64,000 nt of DNA from Streptomyces sp. NBC_00237 (GCF_026342435.1 NZ_JAPEMT010000002.1:682001-746000); one strand, 5' to 3'. Counted from the first letter of the stretch, positions 46,391-55,299 are shown. Numbers and translations are program-made. The notes: generated from the sequence alone by a model not told the origin.

Positions 46391-47695
46391 TCATCCGCGG
46401 GCCGCGACGAACTCCCGTACCGAGGAGGCGACGTAGTCGATCATCTCGTCCGTCAGGGCCGGATAGACGCCGACCCAGAAGGTCTGCTCGGTGATGATGT
46501 CGCTGTTGGTGAGGTCGCCGACGATGCGGTGCGGCTGGTCGATGTAGGCCGGGTGGCGGGTCAGGTTGCCGGCGAAGAGCCGACGGGTGCCGATCTTCCG
46601 GTCCTCCAGGAACTCCACCAGCTCCGCCCGCTTGAACGGCGCCTCGGGGTCCACGGTGAGCGCGAACCCGAACCAGCTCGGGTCGCTGCGCTCGGTGGCC
46701 CTGGGCAGGATCAGGTGCGGTACGCCCTCCAGCCCGTCGCGCAGCCGCCGCCAGTTGCGGCGGCGCACGTCGACGAAGTCGTCCAGCTTGTCGAGCTGGG
46801 TCAGCCCGAGGGCCGCCTGGATGTCGGTCGCCTTCAGGTTGTAACCGACGTGCGAGAAGATGTACTTGTGGTCGTACCCCTCGGGGAGCGTGCCCATCTG
46901 GTACTTGAACCGCTTGAGGCACTTGTTGGTCTCACCCGGCTCGCACCAGCAGTCCCGGCCCCAGTCGCGCAGGGACTCCACGATGCGCGCGAGGGCCAGG
47001 TTCGAGGTCAGGACGCAGCCCCCCTCCCCCATGGTCAGGTGGTGCGCCGGGTAGAAGCTGACGGTCGTGAGGTCGCCGAAGGTGCCGGTCAGCTTCCCGT
47101 CGTAGGTCGACCCGACCGCGTCGCAGTTGTCCTCGATCAGGAACAGCTCGTGCTCCTCGGCGAGTTGGGCGATCTCCGCGACCTCGAAGGGGTTGCCCAG
47201 GGCGTGCGCGATCATGATGGCCCGGGTGCGCGGGCCGATCGCCGCGGCCACCCGGGCGGCGGTGGTGTTGTACGTGCCGAGCTCCACGTCGACGAAGACG
47301 GGGACGAGTCCGTTCTGGATGATCGGGTTGACGGTGGTGGGGAAGCCCGCCGCGACGGTGATCACCTCGTCCCCGGGCCTCAGCCGGCGGTCCTCCAGCA
47401 GGTGCGAGGTGAACGCCGTCATGGCGAGCAGGTTGGCGGAGGAGCCGGAGTTGGTCAGGTGCGCCTTGCGGCGTCCCAGCTTCCGCGCGAAGCGCGACTC
47501 GAACTTGCGCGAGCTCGGTCCGGCGGCGATCCGCATCTCCAGGGCGGCCTCGACCAGGGCCGTGCGGTCGCGCTCGTCGAGTACCGCACCGGCGGGCCAG
47601 ATCTCGGTGGTGCCGGGGACGAACCGGCCGTCGGGCAGGGTGTCCTGGTGAAACTTGCGGACCTCGTCCAGGGCGATGTCCTTGTGGACGCTCAT
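46391..47695 (-). CDS. PLP-dependent NDP-4-keto-6-deoxyhexose 3-dehydratase
   Basis: This 434-residue protein belongs to the RfbH/AscC (E1) type of the aminotransferase fold. The Schiff-base Lys is replaced by His218 in SFYPAHHLTMGEGG, the hallmark of the C-3 deoxygenating dehydratases (UrdQ/SpnQ/ColD group). The cysteines in RDWGRDCWCEPGETNKC may bind an iron-sulfur cluster, as in E1. It needs electrons from a reductase or ferredoxin, and none is encoded beside it. Its ATG overlaps the stop of the 4-ketoreductase (ATGA) and its ribosome site lies in the end of that gene's repetitive tail. Confidence 0.92.
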   Translation of the reverse strand: MSVHKDIALDEVRKFHQDTLPDGRFVPGTTEIWPAGAVLDERDRTALVEAALEMRIAAGPSSRKFESRFARKLGRRKAHLTNSGSSANLLAMTAFTSHLLEDRRLRPGDEVITVAAGFPTTVNPIIQNGLVPVFVDVELGTYNTTAARVAAAIGPRTRAIMIAHALGNPFEVAEIAQLAEEHELFLIEDNCDAVGSTYDGKLTGTFGDLTTVSFYPAHHLTMGEGGCVLTSNLALARIVESLRDWGRDCWCEPGETNKCLKRFKYQMGTLPEGYDHKYIFSHVGYNLKATDIQAALGLTQLDKLDDFVDVRRRNWRRLRDGLEGVPHLILPRATERSDPSWFGFALTVDPEAPFKRAELVEFLEDRKIGTRRLFAGNLTRHPAYIDQPHRIVGDLTNSDIITEQTFWVGVYPALTDEMIDYVASSVREFVAARG

Positions 47696-48741
47696 GTCTT
47701 CCTCTCCGTGAATGACGGCTCGATGACTGACGGCGTGGTGACTGACGGCGTGGTGACTGACGGCTCGGTGAATGACGGCTCGGTGAATGACGGCGTGGTG
47801 GCTGACGGCGTGGTGAGCTCGGTTCGTGCGGCGTCGAGCAGTGCGCTCAGCGAGCTGTCCAGGTCACGGGCGGGCGACCAGCACAGTTCCCGGCGGGCGC
47901 GGGTGATGTCGAGCTGCTGCCACTCGGTGTCGGTACGGCGCGGACCCGCGGTGTCCTCGACGATCCGGACGGGCAGCCCGCTCAGGGCGATCAGCCGGTC
48001 GACGATCCGGCGCATCGGCCGGGCCGCCCCGCTGCCGATGTTGAACACCGGGTGGGCCGGGCGCGCGACCCCGGCCGCCGTGACGACGGCGGCCACCACG
48101 TCGCGCACGTCGACGACGTCGCGGTACGCGCGCAGCGGCGCGAGCCGCAGCTCCACCGGGTCCGCCGGAGCGCCGGGTGCGGCGAGGGCCGCCGCCAGGC
48201 GGGCGGCCACCGAGCCGAGCAGGCTGCCGTGCGGCGCACCGGGTCCGCAGACGTTGGCCACGCGCAGCACGATCGCGTCCAGCTCCCGGGTCCGTACGGC
48301 GTCGAGCACGGCCCGGGTGCCGCCGAGTTTGGAGCGCCCGTAGTCGGTGACCGGAGCGGGCTCGTGGTCCTCGCGCGTTCCGGTGCCGACGGTGCCGGCG
48401 CCGTATTCGTGGATGCTGCTGAGCTGGATCAGGCGCGGTGGGGCGGGAAGTGCGGCGAGAGCGCCGGTGAGGGCGGCGACGGCGTCGCAGTTGGCCGCGG
48501 TCATCTCCGCCGCGTCGGCCCCCCAGGCCCGGCCGGACGCGTTGACGACGACGTCGGGGCCGACGTCACGCAGCAGCGTGGTCAGCGGGCCCGGATCGGC
48601 CTCGGTGAGGTCGACGCGGGTGGCGCCGCGGCGGGCGGCCGGGACGACCCGGGCGCCCGCCTCGGCGAAGCCCGCGGTGAGGTGGCGGCCCAGGAATCCC
48701 GTGCCGCCCAGCACGAGCACGGTGGGAGCGGCGGTGTTCAC
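47692..48741 (-). CDS. NDP-hexose 4-ketoreductase (extended SDR) with pentapeptide-repeat tail
   Basis: The protein has 349 residues from GTG 48741, which overlaps the 4,6-dehydratase stop. The extended-SDR motifs are LGGTGFLGRHL near residue 10, a Ser in QLSSIHEYG and YGRSK. It should reduce C-4 of the deoxygenated keto sugar. The last 39 residues are seven near-identical pentapeptides of type (T/E)PS(F/V/A)T followed by ERKT, encoded by a 15-bp tandem repeat. Such a Pro/Ser/Thr tail is not part of the fold and is specific to this gene; it may be neutral or affect coupling to the next gene. Confidence 0.87.
   Translation of the reverse strand: MNTAAPTVLVLGGTGFLGRHLTAGFAEAGARVVPAARRGATRVDLTEADPGPLTTLLRDVGPDVVVNASGRAWGADAAEMTAANCDAVAALTGALAALPAPPRLIQLSSIHEYGAGTVGTGTREDHEPAPVTDYGRSKLGGTRAVLDAVRTRELDAIVLRVANVCGPGAPHGSLLGSVAARLAAALAAPGAPADPVELRLAPLRAYRDVVDVRDVVAAVVTAAGVARPAHPVFNIGSGAARPMRRIVDRLIALSGLPVRIVEDTAGPRRTDTEWQQLDITRARRELCWSPARDLDSSLSALLDAARTELTTPSATTPSFTEPSFTEPSVTTPSVTTPSVIEPSFTERKT
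47708..47812. repeat. 15-bp minisatellite, seven units, inside a coding region
   Basis: Seven tandem 15-bp units of the form GTGA(A/C)TGACGG(C/T)(T/G)(C/T)G run without spacers from 47708 to 47812. They encode the pentapeptide tail of the 4-ketoreductase on the minus strand. The unit is a multiple of three, so copy-number change would not break the frame. Confidence 0.92.
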
Positions 48742-49742
48742 CCGGCCGCCCGGAGCACGTCCGCGTCGTCCGTGCCGTGCTTGGTGCCCTTCCACCAGTT
48801 CGGGTTGTCGTGGTACCAGGCGACGGTGGCGGCGAGGCCCTCCTCGAAGGGGATGCGCGGGGCGTACCCGAGCTCTTCCCTGATCTTCGTCTCGTCGAGC
48901 GAGTAGCGCAGGTCGTGCGCCTTGCGGTCGGCGACGCGGCGGACCTTGGACCAGTCGTTCCCGGTCAGCTCCAGGAGCCGTTCGGTGATGGCCAGGTTGG
49001 TCTGCTCGTTGCCGCCGCCGACGTTGTATATCTCGCCCGCCCGGCCCTTGTTGAGGACCAGGTCGATGGCCCGGCAGTGGTCGTCGACGTGCAGCCACTC
49101 GCGGATGTTGGCGCCGTCGCCGTACAGCGGGACCTGCTCGCCCTCGATGAGGTTGGTGACGAACAGCGGGATGAGCTTCTCCGGGTGCTGGTAGGGCCCG
49201 TAGTTGTTGGAGCAGCGGGTGATGGAGAGGTTCAGCCCGTGGGTGCGCCAGTAGGAGCGGGCCAGCAGGTCGGAGGATGCCTTCGACGCGGAGTAGGGCG
49301 AGTTGGGTTCGAGTGGCCATTCCTCCGTCCAGGAGCCCTCGTCGATGGTGCCGTAGACCTCGTCGGTGGAGACGTGCACGACCCGGGGGACCTTGGTGGC
49401 GAGGACCGCGTCGAGGAGCCGCTGGGTGCCGGTGACGTTCGTCCGGACGAACTCCTCGGCGGACTCCAGGGAGCGGTCCACGTGCGACTCGGCGGCGAAG
49501 TGGACCACCGCGTCGTGTCCCGGCAGCAACCCGAGCAGCAGCTCGCTGTCGCAGATGTCGCCGTGCACGAAGGTCATCCGGGGGTGCGACGGCGGGAGGT
49601 TGTCGCGGTTGCCCGCGTACGTCAGCTTGTCGAGGACGGTGACGTGGGCGCCCTCCCAGTCGGCGTACCCGTCGGCCAGGAGGGTCCGCACGTAGTGCGA
49701 GCCGATGAAGCCGGCGCCGCCCGTGATCAGGATCTTCTTCAT
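48738..49742 (-). CDS. TDP-glucose 4,6-dehydratase
   Basis: This 334-residue extended SDR (RmlB-like) starts at ATG 49742, overlapping the thymidylyltransferase stop. The NAD site is ITGGAGFIGSHYV, the catalytic Thr-Asp-Glu triplet is HVSTDEVYG and the Tyr-Lys pair is YSASKASSD. It converts TDP-glucose to TDP-4-keto-6-deoxyglucose, the common intermediate of the sugar genes that follow. The start is certain because of the N-terminal motif. Confidence 0.95.
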   Translation of the reverse strand: MKKILITGGAGFIGSHYVRTLLADGYADWEGAHVTVLDKLTYAGNRDNLPPSHPRMTFVHGDICDSELLLGLLPGHDAVVHFAAESHVDRSLESAEEFVRTNVTGTQRLLDAVLATKVPRVVHVSTDEVYGTIDEGSWTEEWPLEPNSPYSASKASSDLLARSYWRTHGLNLSITRCSNNYGPYQHPEKLIPLFVTNLIEGEQVPLYGDGANIREWLHVDDHCRAIDLVLNKGRAGEIYNVGGGNEQTNLAITERLLELTGNDWSKVRRVADRKAHDLRYSLDETKIREELGYAPRIPFEEGLAATVAWYHDNPNWWKGTKHGTDDADVLRAAG

Positions 49743-50806
49743 GCCGCTACCTCGACTCGTGTGTGGTCGCCGACGACCAGCCGGTGATGGGCGGTGTCGT
49801 GCTCGGCGGGCACCACGGCGGCGGACCGGCCGATGAGGGAGCTGTGCAGTCCGCGCACCTCGGAGACGGTCGCGCCGTCCAGGACGATGGACTGCTCGAT
49901 GTGCGTGTCGCTGAGCACGCAGTCCTTGCCGATGGAGGTGTACGGGCCGATGTAGCTGTCGGTGACGACCGTGCCCGAGGCGATGACGGCCGGGCCGACG
50001 AGGCGTGAGCGCACCACCTTGGCCCCCTGCTCGACGACGACCGGACCGACCAGGGTGCTGGCGTCGTCGACCTCGCCCGCCGTGTACGGCTTGAGGTCGT
50101 CCAGGAGGGTGCGGTTGCAGTCCAGTACGTCCTCGACGCGGCCGGTGTCCTTCCAGTAGCCCTCGTACTCGCTGGCCCGGACGTCGGCGCCGGCGCTCAC
50201 CAGCCACTGGATGGCGTCGGTGATCTCCAGCTCGCCGCGCGGGCTGGGCTCGATGGCGTCCACCGCCGCGTGGATGGCGGGGGTGAAGAAGTAGACGCCG
50301 ATCAGCGCGAGGTCGCTGCGCGGCTCCTCGGGCTTCTCCACCAGCCGCTCCACCCGGCCGTCGGGGCCGAGTTCGGCGACCCCGAAGGCGCGCGGGTCGG
50401 CCACCTTCTGGACGACTAGCTGTGCGGCGGGGCGGTTTTCGGCGAACTCCTCGGCGATGCGCCGGACTCCCCCGGTGAGCATGTTGTCGCCGAGGTACAT
50501 CACGAAGTCGTCGTTGCCGAGGAAGGGCCGGGCCAGGCTCACGCAGTGCGCGAGACCCAGCGGCCGGTCCTGCGGAATGTAGGTGATCTTGACACCCAGC
50601 TCCGCGCCGTCCCCGAGGACGGCACTGATCTGCGGCAGCCTCTCGCCCACGATGATGCCGATCTCCGTGACGCCGAGGTCACGGATGTTCTCCAGGACGT
50701 GCTGGAGGACCGGCTTGTTGGCGATGGGGATGAGCTGCTTGGGCATGGAGTAACTGAAGGGCCGCAGACGGGTCCCGGACCCGCCCGACAACACCAGGGC
50801 TTTCAT
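49739..50806 (-). CDS. Glucose-1-phosphate thymidylyltransferase (long form)
   Basis: The protein has 355 residues from ATG 50806 (GAGGAAG upstream). The nucleotidyltransferase signature LSGGSGTRLRPFSYSMPKQL and the EKPEEPRSDLALIG segment are present. The C-terminal 100 residues form a hexapeptide left-handed helix (VRSRLVGPAVIASGT; SYIGPYTSIGKDC), as in the long antibiotic-pathway enzymes. It makes TDP-glucose and opens a four-gene chain with 4-bp overlaps (thymidylyltransferase, 4,6-dehydratase, 4-ketoreductase, 3-dehydratase). Confidence 0.95.
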   Translation of the reverse strand: MKALVLSGGSGTRLRPFSYSMPKQLIPIANKPVLQHVLENIRDLGVTEIGIIVGERLPQISAVLGDGAELGVKITYIPQDRPLGLAHCVSLARPFLGNDDFVMYLGDNMLTGGVRRIAEEFAENRPAAQLVVQKVADPRAFGVAELGPDGRVERLVEKPEEPRSDLALIGVYFFTPAIHAAVDAIEPSPRGELEITDAIQWLVSAGADVRASEYEGYWKDTGRVEDVLDCNRTLLDDLKPYTAGEVDDASTLVGPVVVEQGAKVVRSRLVGPAVIASGTVVTDSYIGPYTSIGKDCVLSDTHIEQSIVLDGATVSEVRGLHSSLIGRSAAVVPAEHDTAHHRLVVGDHTRVEVAA

Positions 50807-50911
50807 CGCGGAATCTTCCTCTCGCCCCGTTTTCGGGGGCATGCTCTGAGTTCTTCTTCGCTGGGCGCATGCGCGAGCTGGGCGCAGGCACGGAGGGACG
50901 GGCGCCCGGGG

Positions 50912-51406
50912 TCAGCCGTGTCCTCCGTCCGAGGTCCAGCGCACGGTCACGCTCAGCTCCGCCATGCGCCAGCCTTCCGGGGTCCGTTCGGCCCGTACGT
51001 CGTAGTGGGCGCCGCCGGTGAAGAGCGGGGCGGGTCCGCCGTGCGGAACGTGCACGGCGTGGACGTTGGCGCGCATCGATGCCTGGTCGCCCTGCGGGTC
51101 GATGTCGATGACGCAGTTGGTGGCGTAGTGCTGGGTGACGGCCCACTTGGTCTTGGCGTCGTTCATGAACCCGGGCAGCCCGTCGATGCCCTGGTGGGTG
51201 CCGTTGGGGAGGTTCAGCCGGAGGTTCTCGGTGAGCAGCGAGCGGTACCAGCCCTCGGTCAGCGGGCCCGGCGTGTCCAGTCCGTAAGTGAACCGGTCCA
51301 GCAGGTCCGTCAGGTGGGCCCGGTCCTCCAGCGTGCGCACTCGCTCCTCCAGATCGGCGGGGGCGGAGTAGAGGACGGCGGGGAGAGTGGGAGGGGGCAG
51401 GGTCAT
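50912..51406 (-). CDS. SnoaL-like (NTF2-fold) polyketide cyclase/hydroxylase-type protein
   Basis: This 164-residue protein starts at ATG 51406 with AAGGAGA 6 bases upstream. It has the SnoaL_4/NTF2-like pattern: helix VRTLEDRAHLTDLLDRFTYGLD, a strand with GIDGLPGFMND, HYATNCVIDID and the final strand ELSVTVRWT. Members are cyclases, 1-hydroxylation partners or ketosteroid-isomerase-like enzymes in aromatic polyketide pathways. The catalytic Asp/His pair of the true cyclase cannot be assigned securely, so the reaction is left open. Confidence 0.75.
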   Translation of the reverse strand: MTLPPPTLPAVLYSAPADLEERVRTLEDRAHLTDLLDRFTYGLDTPGPLTEGWYRSLLTENLRLNLPNGTHQGIDGLPGFMNDAKTKWAVTQHYATNCVIDIDPQGDQASMRANVHAVHVPHGGPAPLFTGGAHYDVRAERTPEGWRMAELSVTVRWTSDGGHG

Positions 51407-51907
51407 GCGGGTCTCCTTGTCGTGTCCGCACGTCACGGGCGTACGGAGGGTGCCGGGCGGGGCCGCCGCGCGGAGGGGTGTCGTCGCGGCAGCCGACGCG
51501 GCCTGCGGGCCGGTGCCTGTGCTGGTGGGGGGATGCGCGTTCCTGGCGGTGTCCGGGCCTGCGGGGCACGGTCCCGGGCCGAGCCGTGGTGGGCTGCGTG
51601 GCCGGTGCCGGCCGCGGTTCCGGTGGCGAAGGCGAGTCAGGTGTCGACCACGGGTCCGGTGTCGACCGCGTGGGGAGTCGCGCGGGGTGCGACCGCCTGT
51701 TTCCCAGGGGTCGGGTTTCCCGGGGGTCGGGCGACGCGTCCGGCCGTGTGGCGTGCCGGGATCCAAAGGCTCTGGGACAACCCTCTTCGGGCCCGTCCGG
51801 GGAAGCAATCCAATTGCCGCAGTCCTGACGGCGCCTGTCCGACACCTGACGTACGGGCACCGTCCGGCGTGGTCAGGACCTGCTCCGGCGGCCGGTTCCT
51901 GGGTCGC
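51407..51907. other. 501-base GC-rich gap upstream of the SnoaL gene
   Basis: Long open frames here are due to extreme GC content; none has a recognisable domain. Repeated GTGTCGACC-type elements (51638-51668) are present. This is the largest gap inside the cluster and may hold a promoter for the SnoaL and sugar genes, or be a decayed gene. Confidence 0.4.
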
Positions 51908-52582
51908 TCAGGCGGCCAGACTCCGGTGGAGGTGGTAGCGCCTGAAGCCGAGGGGCCGCACGCCCGGCATGTCGTTGGCGATCTGGAGCGACCGGCGGCT
52001 CAGTTCGCCGCCGAGGAACTCGATGTGCGCCTCGTCGGTCGTCCACTCCGCGAAGTTGAACACCCGGCTGCCGTCGACGCTGAGGTGGAAGTGCGCGGCG
52101 ATCAGCCCCGCCTGCTCCTCGGCGGACGCACCCTCCACGGTGCGTACGATCGCGTCCACGATGCTGTGTTGGCGCTCCGATCCGTCCACGTCGAAACTGG
52201 CGGCGACCAGGGCGCCCGGAATCTGGCCCGCCAGGTCGACCAGCACGTCGCGGTGCAGTCGGTACTCGACCGGAGGTGCGCTCGCCGGTCCCTCGGGCAG
52301 TGCGAGACCGGCTGCGAACGCCCGGTGGACGGAGTCGTCCGTGCACTGCGCGTAGGTCAGCACCACGTCCTCATCGGTGCTCAGGTAGCACGAGACCGAG
52401 AGGATTCCCTCGGGCCAGGGCGTGCTCTGCCAGGCGGCCATGGCCGCGTCGAGCAGGGCGCGTCCCTGCTTCGCGCCCTCCACGTACCAGTAGCTGATGT
52501 AGACCGCATGGGAGTCGGGGCGGGTGATCTCCGGGCCGATGGTCTGCCGGTTGGTGGACTGCTGGAGGGTGGAGCTGGGCAT
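51908..52582 (-). CDS. Tandem ABM-fold (antibiotic biosynthesis monooxygenase-like) protein
   Basis: This 224-residue protein starts at ATG 52582 (GGGGAGA upstream). There are two consecutive ferredoxin-like domains: the first with VYISYWYVEGAKQGRALLDA and GILSVSCYLSTDEDVV, the second with ALVAASFDVDGSERQHSIVD and LIAAHFHLSVDGSRVFNFAEW. This duplication is characteristic of some quinone-forming or ring-cleaving monooxygenases that need no cofactor (ActVA-Orf6/TcmH relatives). It probably oxidises an anthrone-like intermediate. Confidence 0.75.
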   Translation of the reverse strand: MPSSTLQQSTNRQTIGPEITRPDSHAVYISYWYVEGAKQGRALLDAAMAAWQSTPWPEGILSVSCYLSTDEDVVLTYAQCTDDSVHRAFAAGLALPEGPASAPPVEYRLHRDVLVDLAGQIPGALVAASFDVDGSERQHSIVDAIVRTVEGASAEEQAGLIAAHFHLSVDGSRVFNFAEWTTDEAHIEFLGGELSRRSLQIANDMPGVRPLGFRRYHLHRSLAA

Positions 52583-52675
52583 GGTGACGGTCTCCCCTGG
52601 TGTGGTCGGGTCTTCGGTTGTCGCTCGGCGGGCCGGGCCGCCCGAAGCGGCGGCGCAGGTCCGCCCCTCAGTACG

Positions 52676-53578
52676 TCAGAGCCGGTCCCAGGCGTCGGCG
52701 TCCGGGGCGAAGAACTCCCGCAGCTGCGGCATGAACGCCCCCGAAGCGGCCGCTGCGGCGACCAGTTCGCGGACGTACCTGGCCAGCTTCTCGACGCCCG
52801 CGTCGCCCAGAGCGGCGTACGGTGCCCGGTCCAGTCGGCCGGTCTCGTGCTCCATCTCGTCCCGCAGCGCGACCCCGCGGGCGGTCAGCGTGCCCGCCCC
52901 GTCGATCAGTCCGCGTTCCACGAGCCTGTGCTGCCCGGCGGACCAGTCCTGCTCGGACCACCCGCGCTGGGGCATCACGACCTCCTTGGGCATGCCGCGC
53001 TCGCTGGCGCAGTCGAGGACGAGTGCCTCCACGCCGACCAGTTCGACGTGGCCGAGCACCGTGGCGTGCCCGTCGCCCCGGTGCTCCCGGAGCATGGTCG
53101 CGGCGTGCCACAGCGCGATGTGCGGCTCGTCGGGCTGTTCGAGGCCGGCGTTGGCCGCGTACAGCGGACGCCCGGGGAAGAGGCCCCCCGAGGCCGCGGC
53201 CCCGGCCAGTTTCGCCGCTTCCGCCATCTGCGGCGACCGGACGACCTCGGAGCCGAGCAGCCGCTCCAGCGCCGTGCCGATGGCCTTCTGCCGTGCGAGG
53301 ATCGCCTGCTTCGGCGACACGCGGTCCCAGACGGCGGGCACGCGCTCCGCGACGAAGGCGGGGGCGAAGCCGTGGAAGACCGCGGTCACCAGCGGGGCGT
53401 CCGCCGCACCGAGCGGTGCCGAACGGCACGCGAGGTAGACGCTCAGCGGATCGGTGACACCGAACCGCTGGAGTTCCGTCCCCAGGTCCGGGGTGAAGTA
53501 CGAGATGGAGTGCAGCGCGTTGACTGCTTGCGCGCAACGCTGCTCGTAGGAACGCTCACTGTTGTGCACTGCGGTCAT
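52676..53578 (-). CDS. SCO6745-family protein (helical, MarR-like C-terminal part)
   Basis: The protein has 300 residues from ATG 53578 (GAGGGTG upstream). Recognisable stretches are HSISYFTPDLGTELQRFG, EPHIALWHAATMLREHRGDGHATVL and LVERGLIDGAGTLTARGVALRDEMEH (part), which follow the SCO6745 family. The second half looks like a winged-helix domain of MarR type. Its biochemical role is unknown. It may be a regulator-like or ligand-binding protein, and it is the only protein in the cluster part that resembles a transcription factor. Confidence 0.7.
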   Translation of the reverse strand: MTAVHNSERSYEQRCAQAVNALHSISYFTPDLGTELQRFGVTDPLSVYLACRSAPLGAADAPLVTAVFHGFAPAFVAERVPAVWDRVSPKQAILARQKAIGTALERLLGSEVVRSPQMAEAAKLAGAAASGGLFPGRPLYAANAGLEQPDEPHIALWHAATMLREHRGDGHATVLGHVELVGVEALVLDCASERGMPKEVVMPQRGWSEQDWSAGQHRLVERGLIDGAGTLTARGVALRDEMEHETGRLDRAPYAALGDAGVEKLARYVRELVAAAAASGAFMPQLREFFAPDADAWDRL

Positions 53579-53702
53579 GACACCCTCACATGGTTGACGC
53601 GGGACGGGAGTTGGGTCGACGGCATCGAGTGTCAGCACCAACGGGCTTTCGTTACACTGGAGTTGGCCAAGGTCTGACGCAATCTGACAGGCATCTTTGG
53701 CC

Positions 53703-55268
53703 TCACTGCGGCGGGTTGCCGTGTTTGCGCGAGGGCAGGTCGGCGTGCTTGGCGCGCAGCATGTCGAGGGAGCGGATCAGCACCGTGCGGGTCTCCCGCG
53801 GATCGATGACGTCGTCGATCAGTCCGCGCTCGGCCGCGTAGTAGGGGTGCATGAGCTCTTCCTTGTACTCCGCGATGCGCTGCTCGCGTACGGCCTCGGG
53901 GTCGTCGGCCGCGTTGATCTCGCGGCGGAAGACGACGTTGGCCGCGCCCTCGGCACCCATCACCGCGATCTCGTTGGTGGGCCAGGCCAGGGCCAGGTCG
54001 GCGCCGATGGAGCGGGAGTCCATGACGATGTAGGCGCCGCCGTACGCCTTGCGCAGCACCAGCGAGATCCTCGGCACGGTGGCGTTGCAGTACGCGTACA
54101 GGAGCTTGGCGCCGCGCCGGATGATGCCGTTGTGCTCCTGGCTCACCCCGGGCAGGAAGCCGGGCACGTCGACCAGGGTGACCAGCGGGATGTTGAAGGC
54201 GTCGCAGAACTGCACGAAGCGCGCGCCCTTCTCGGACGCCTCGATGTCCAGCACGCCGGCCATGGAGGCGGGCTGGTTGGCCACGATGCCGACGACATGG
54301 CCGTCCAGCCGGGTCAGCGCGCAGACGATGTTGGTCGCCCAGGCCGGGTGCACCTCGAAGTACTCGCCGCCGTCGACGACCTCCTCGATGACCTTGCGGA
54401 TGTCGTACGCCTGGCCGGAGTCGACCGGGACCAGGTCGAGCAGCGACTCGTTGAGCCGGTCGCTGAGGTCGCCCGAGCGCTCGACGGGTGCCAGCTCGCG
54501 GTTGTTGGCGGGCAGCAGCGACAGCAGGTAGCGCACGTCGTCGATGCAGTGCTCCTCGTCGTCGTACGCGAAGTGCGCGACGCCGGAGACGGCGGAGTGC
54601 ACATCGGCGCCGCCGAGGCCGTTCTGGCTGATCTCCTCACCGGTGACCGCCTTGACGACGTCGGGCCCGGTGATGAACATCTGCGAGGTGTCGCGGACCA
54701 TGAAGACGAAGTCGGTCAGGGCCGGCGAGTAGGCCGCGCCGCCGGCGCACGGGCCGAGCATCACGCTGATCTGCGGGATGACGCCGGACGCCTTGGTGTT
54801 GCGCTGGAAGATGCCGCCGTAGCCGGCCAGCGCGGTCACGCCCTCCTGGATGCGGGCCCCCGCGCCGTCGTTGAGCGAGACCAGCGGTGCGCCGGCCGAC
54901 TCGGCCAGGTCCTGGATCTTGTGGATCTTCTGCGCGTGCGCCTCGCCGAGGGCGCCGCCGAAGACCCGGAAGTCGTGGGCGTACACGAAGACCGTGCGGC
55001 CGTGCACGCTGCCCCAGCCGGTGATCACACCGTCGCTGTACGGCTTCTTGTGCTCCAGGCCGAAGCCGGTGGCACGGTGTCGGCGCAGGGGCTCGACCTC
55101 GTTGAAGGAGCCCTTGTCGAGGAGCAGCGCGATCCGCTCGTGGGCGGTCAGCTTGCCCTTGGCGTGCTGGCGTTCGGTGGCGGCCGGGTCGGGGCCGTTG
55201 CGTGCCGTCTCCTTGAGCCCGGTGAGTTCGGTGAGGCGGTGGTGAATCGTTTCGTCTGTTGCAGGCAT
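53703..55268 (-). CDS. Acyl-CoA carboxylase beta subunit (carboxyltransferase)
   Basis: The protein has 521 residues from ATG 55268 (a GTG at 55280 gives 525). The carboxyltransferase motifs are GFGLEHKKPYSDGVITGWG, LGPCAGGAAYSPALTDF and RKAYGGAYIVMDSRS, as in AccB/PccB of Streptomyces. It provides malonyl-CoA for the type II PKS by carboxylating acetyl-CoA with a biotinylated alpha subunit from the host. The cluster also encodes the epsilon subunit (40708-40971). Confidence 0.93.
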   Translation of the reverse strand: MPATDETIHHRLTELTGLKETARNGPDPAATERQHAKGKLTAHERIALLLDKGSFNEVEPLRRHRATGFGLEHKKPYSDGVITGWGSVHGRTVFVYAHDFRVFGGALGEAHAQKIHKIQDLAESAGAPLVSLNDGAGARIQEGVTALAGYGGIFQRNTKASGVIPQISVMLGPCAGGAAYSPALTDFVFMVRDTSQMFITGPDVVKAVTGEEISQNGLGGADVHSAVSGVAHFAYDDEEHCIDDVRYLLSLLPANNRELAPVERSGDLSDRLNESLLDLVPVDSGQAYDIRKVIEEVVDGGEYFEVHPAWATNIVCALTRLDGHVVGIVANQPASMAGVLDIEASEKGARFVQFCDAFNIPLVTLVDVPGFLPGVSQEHNGIIRRGAKLLYAYCNATVPRISLVLRKAYGGAYIVMDSRSIGADLALAWPTNEIAVMGAEGAANVVFRREINAADDPEAVREQRIAEYKEELMHPYYAAERGLIDDVIDPRETRTVLIRSLDMLRAKHADLPSRKHGNPPQ

Positions 55269-55299
55269 GGGGTTCCCCACTCTCCGTGTGTCGTTGTGG

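Noticed and set aside
50912..51808. Longer form of the SnoaL-like protein with a 130-residue Pro/Arg-rich N-terminus
   Set aside because: A strong ribosome site (AAGGAGA) precedes the ATG at 51406, and the family starts there; the extension is low-complexity.
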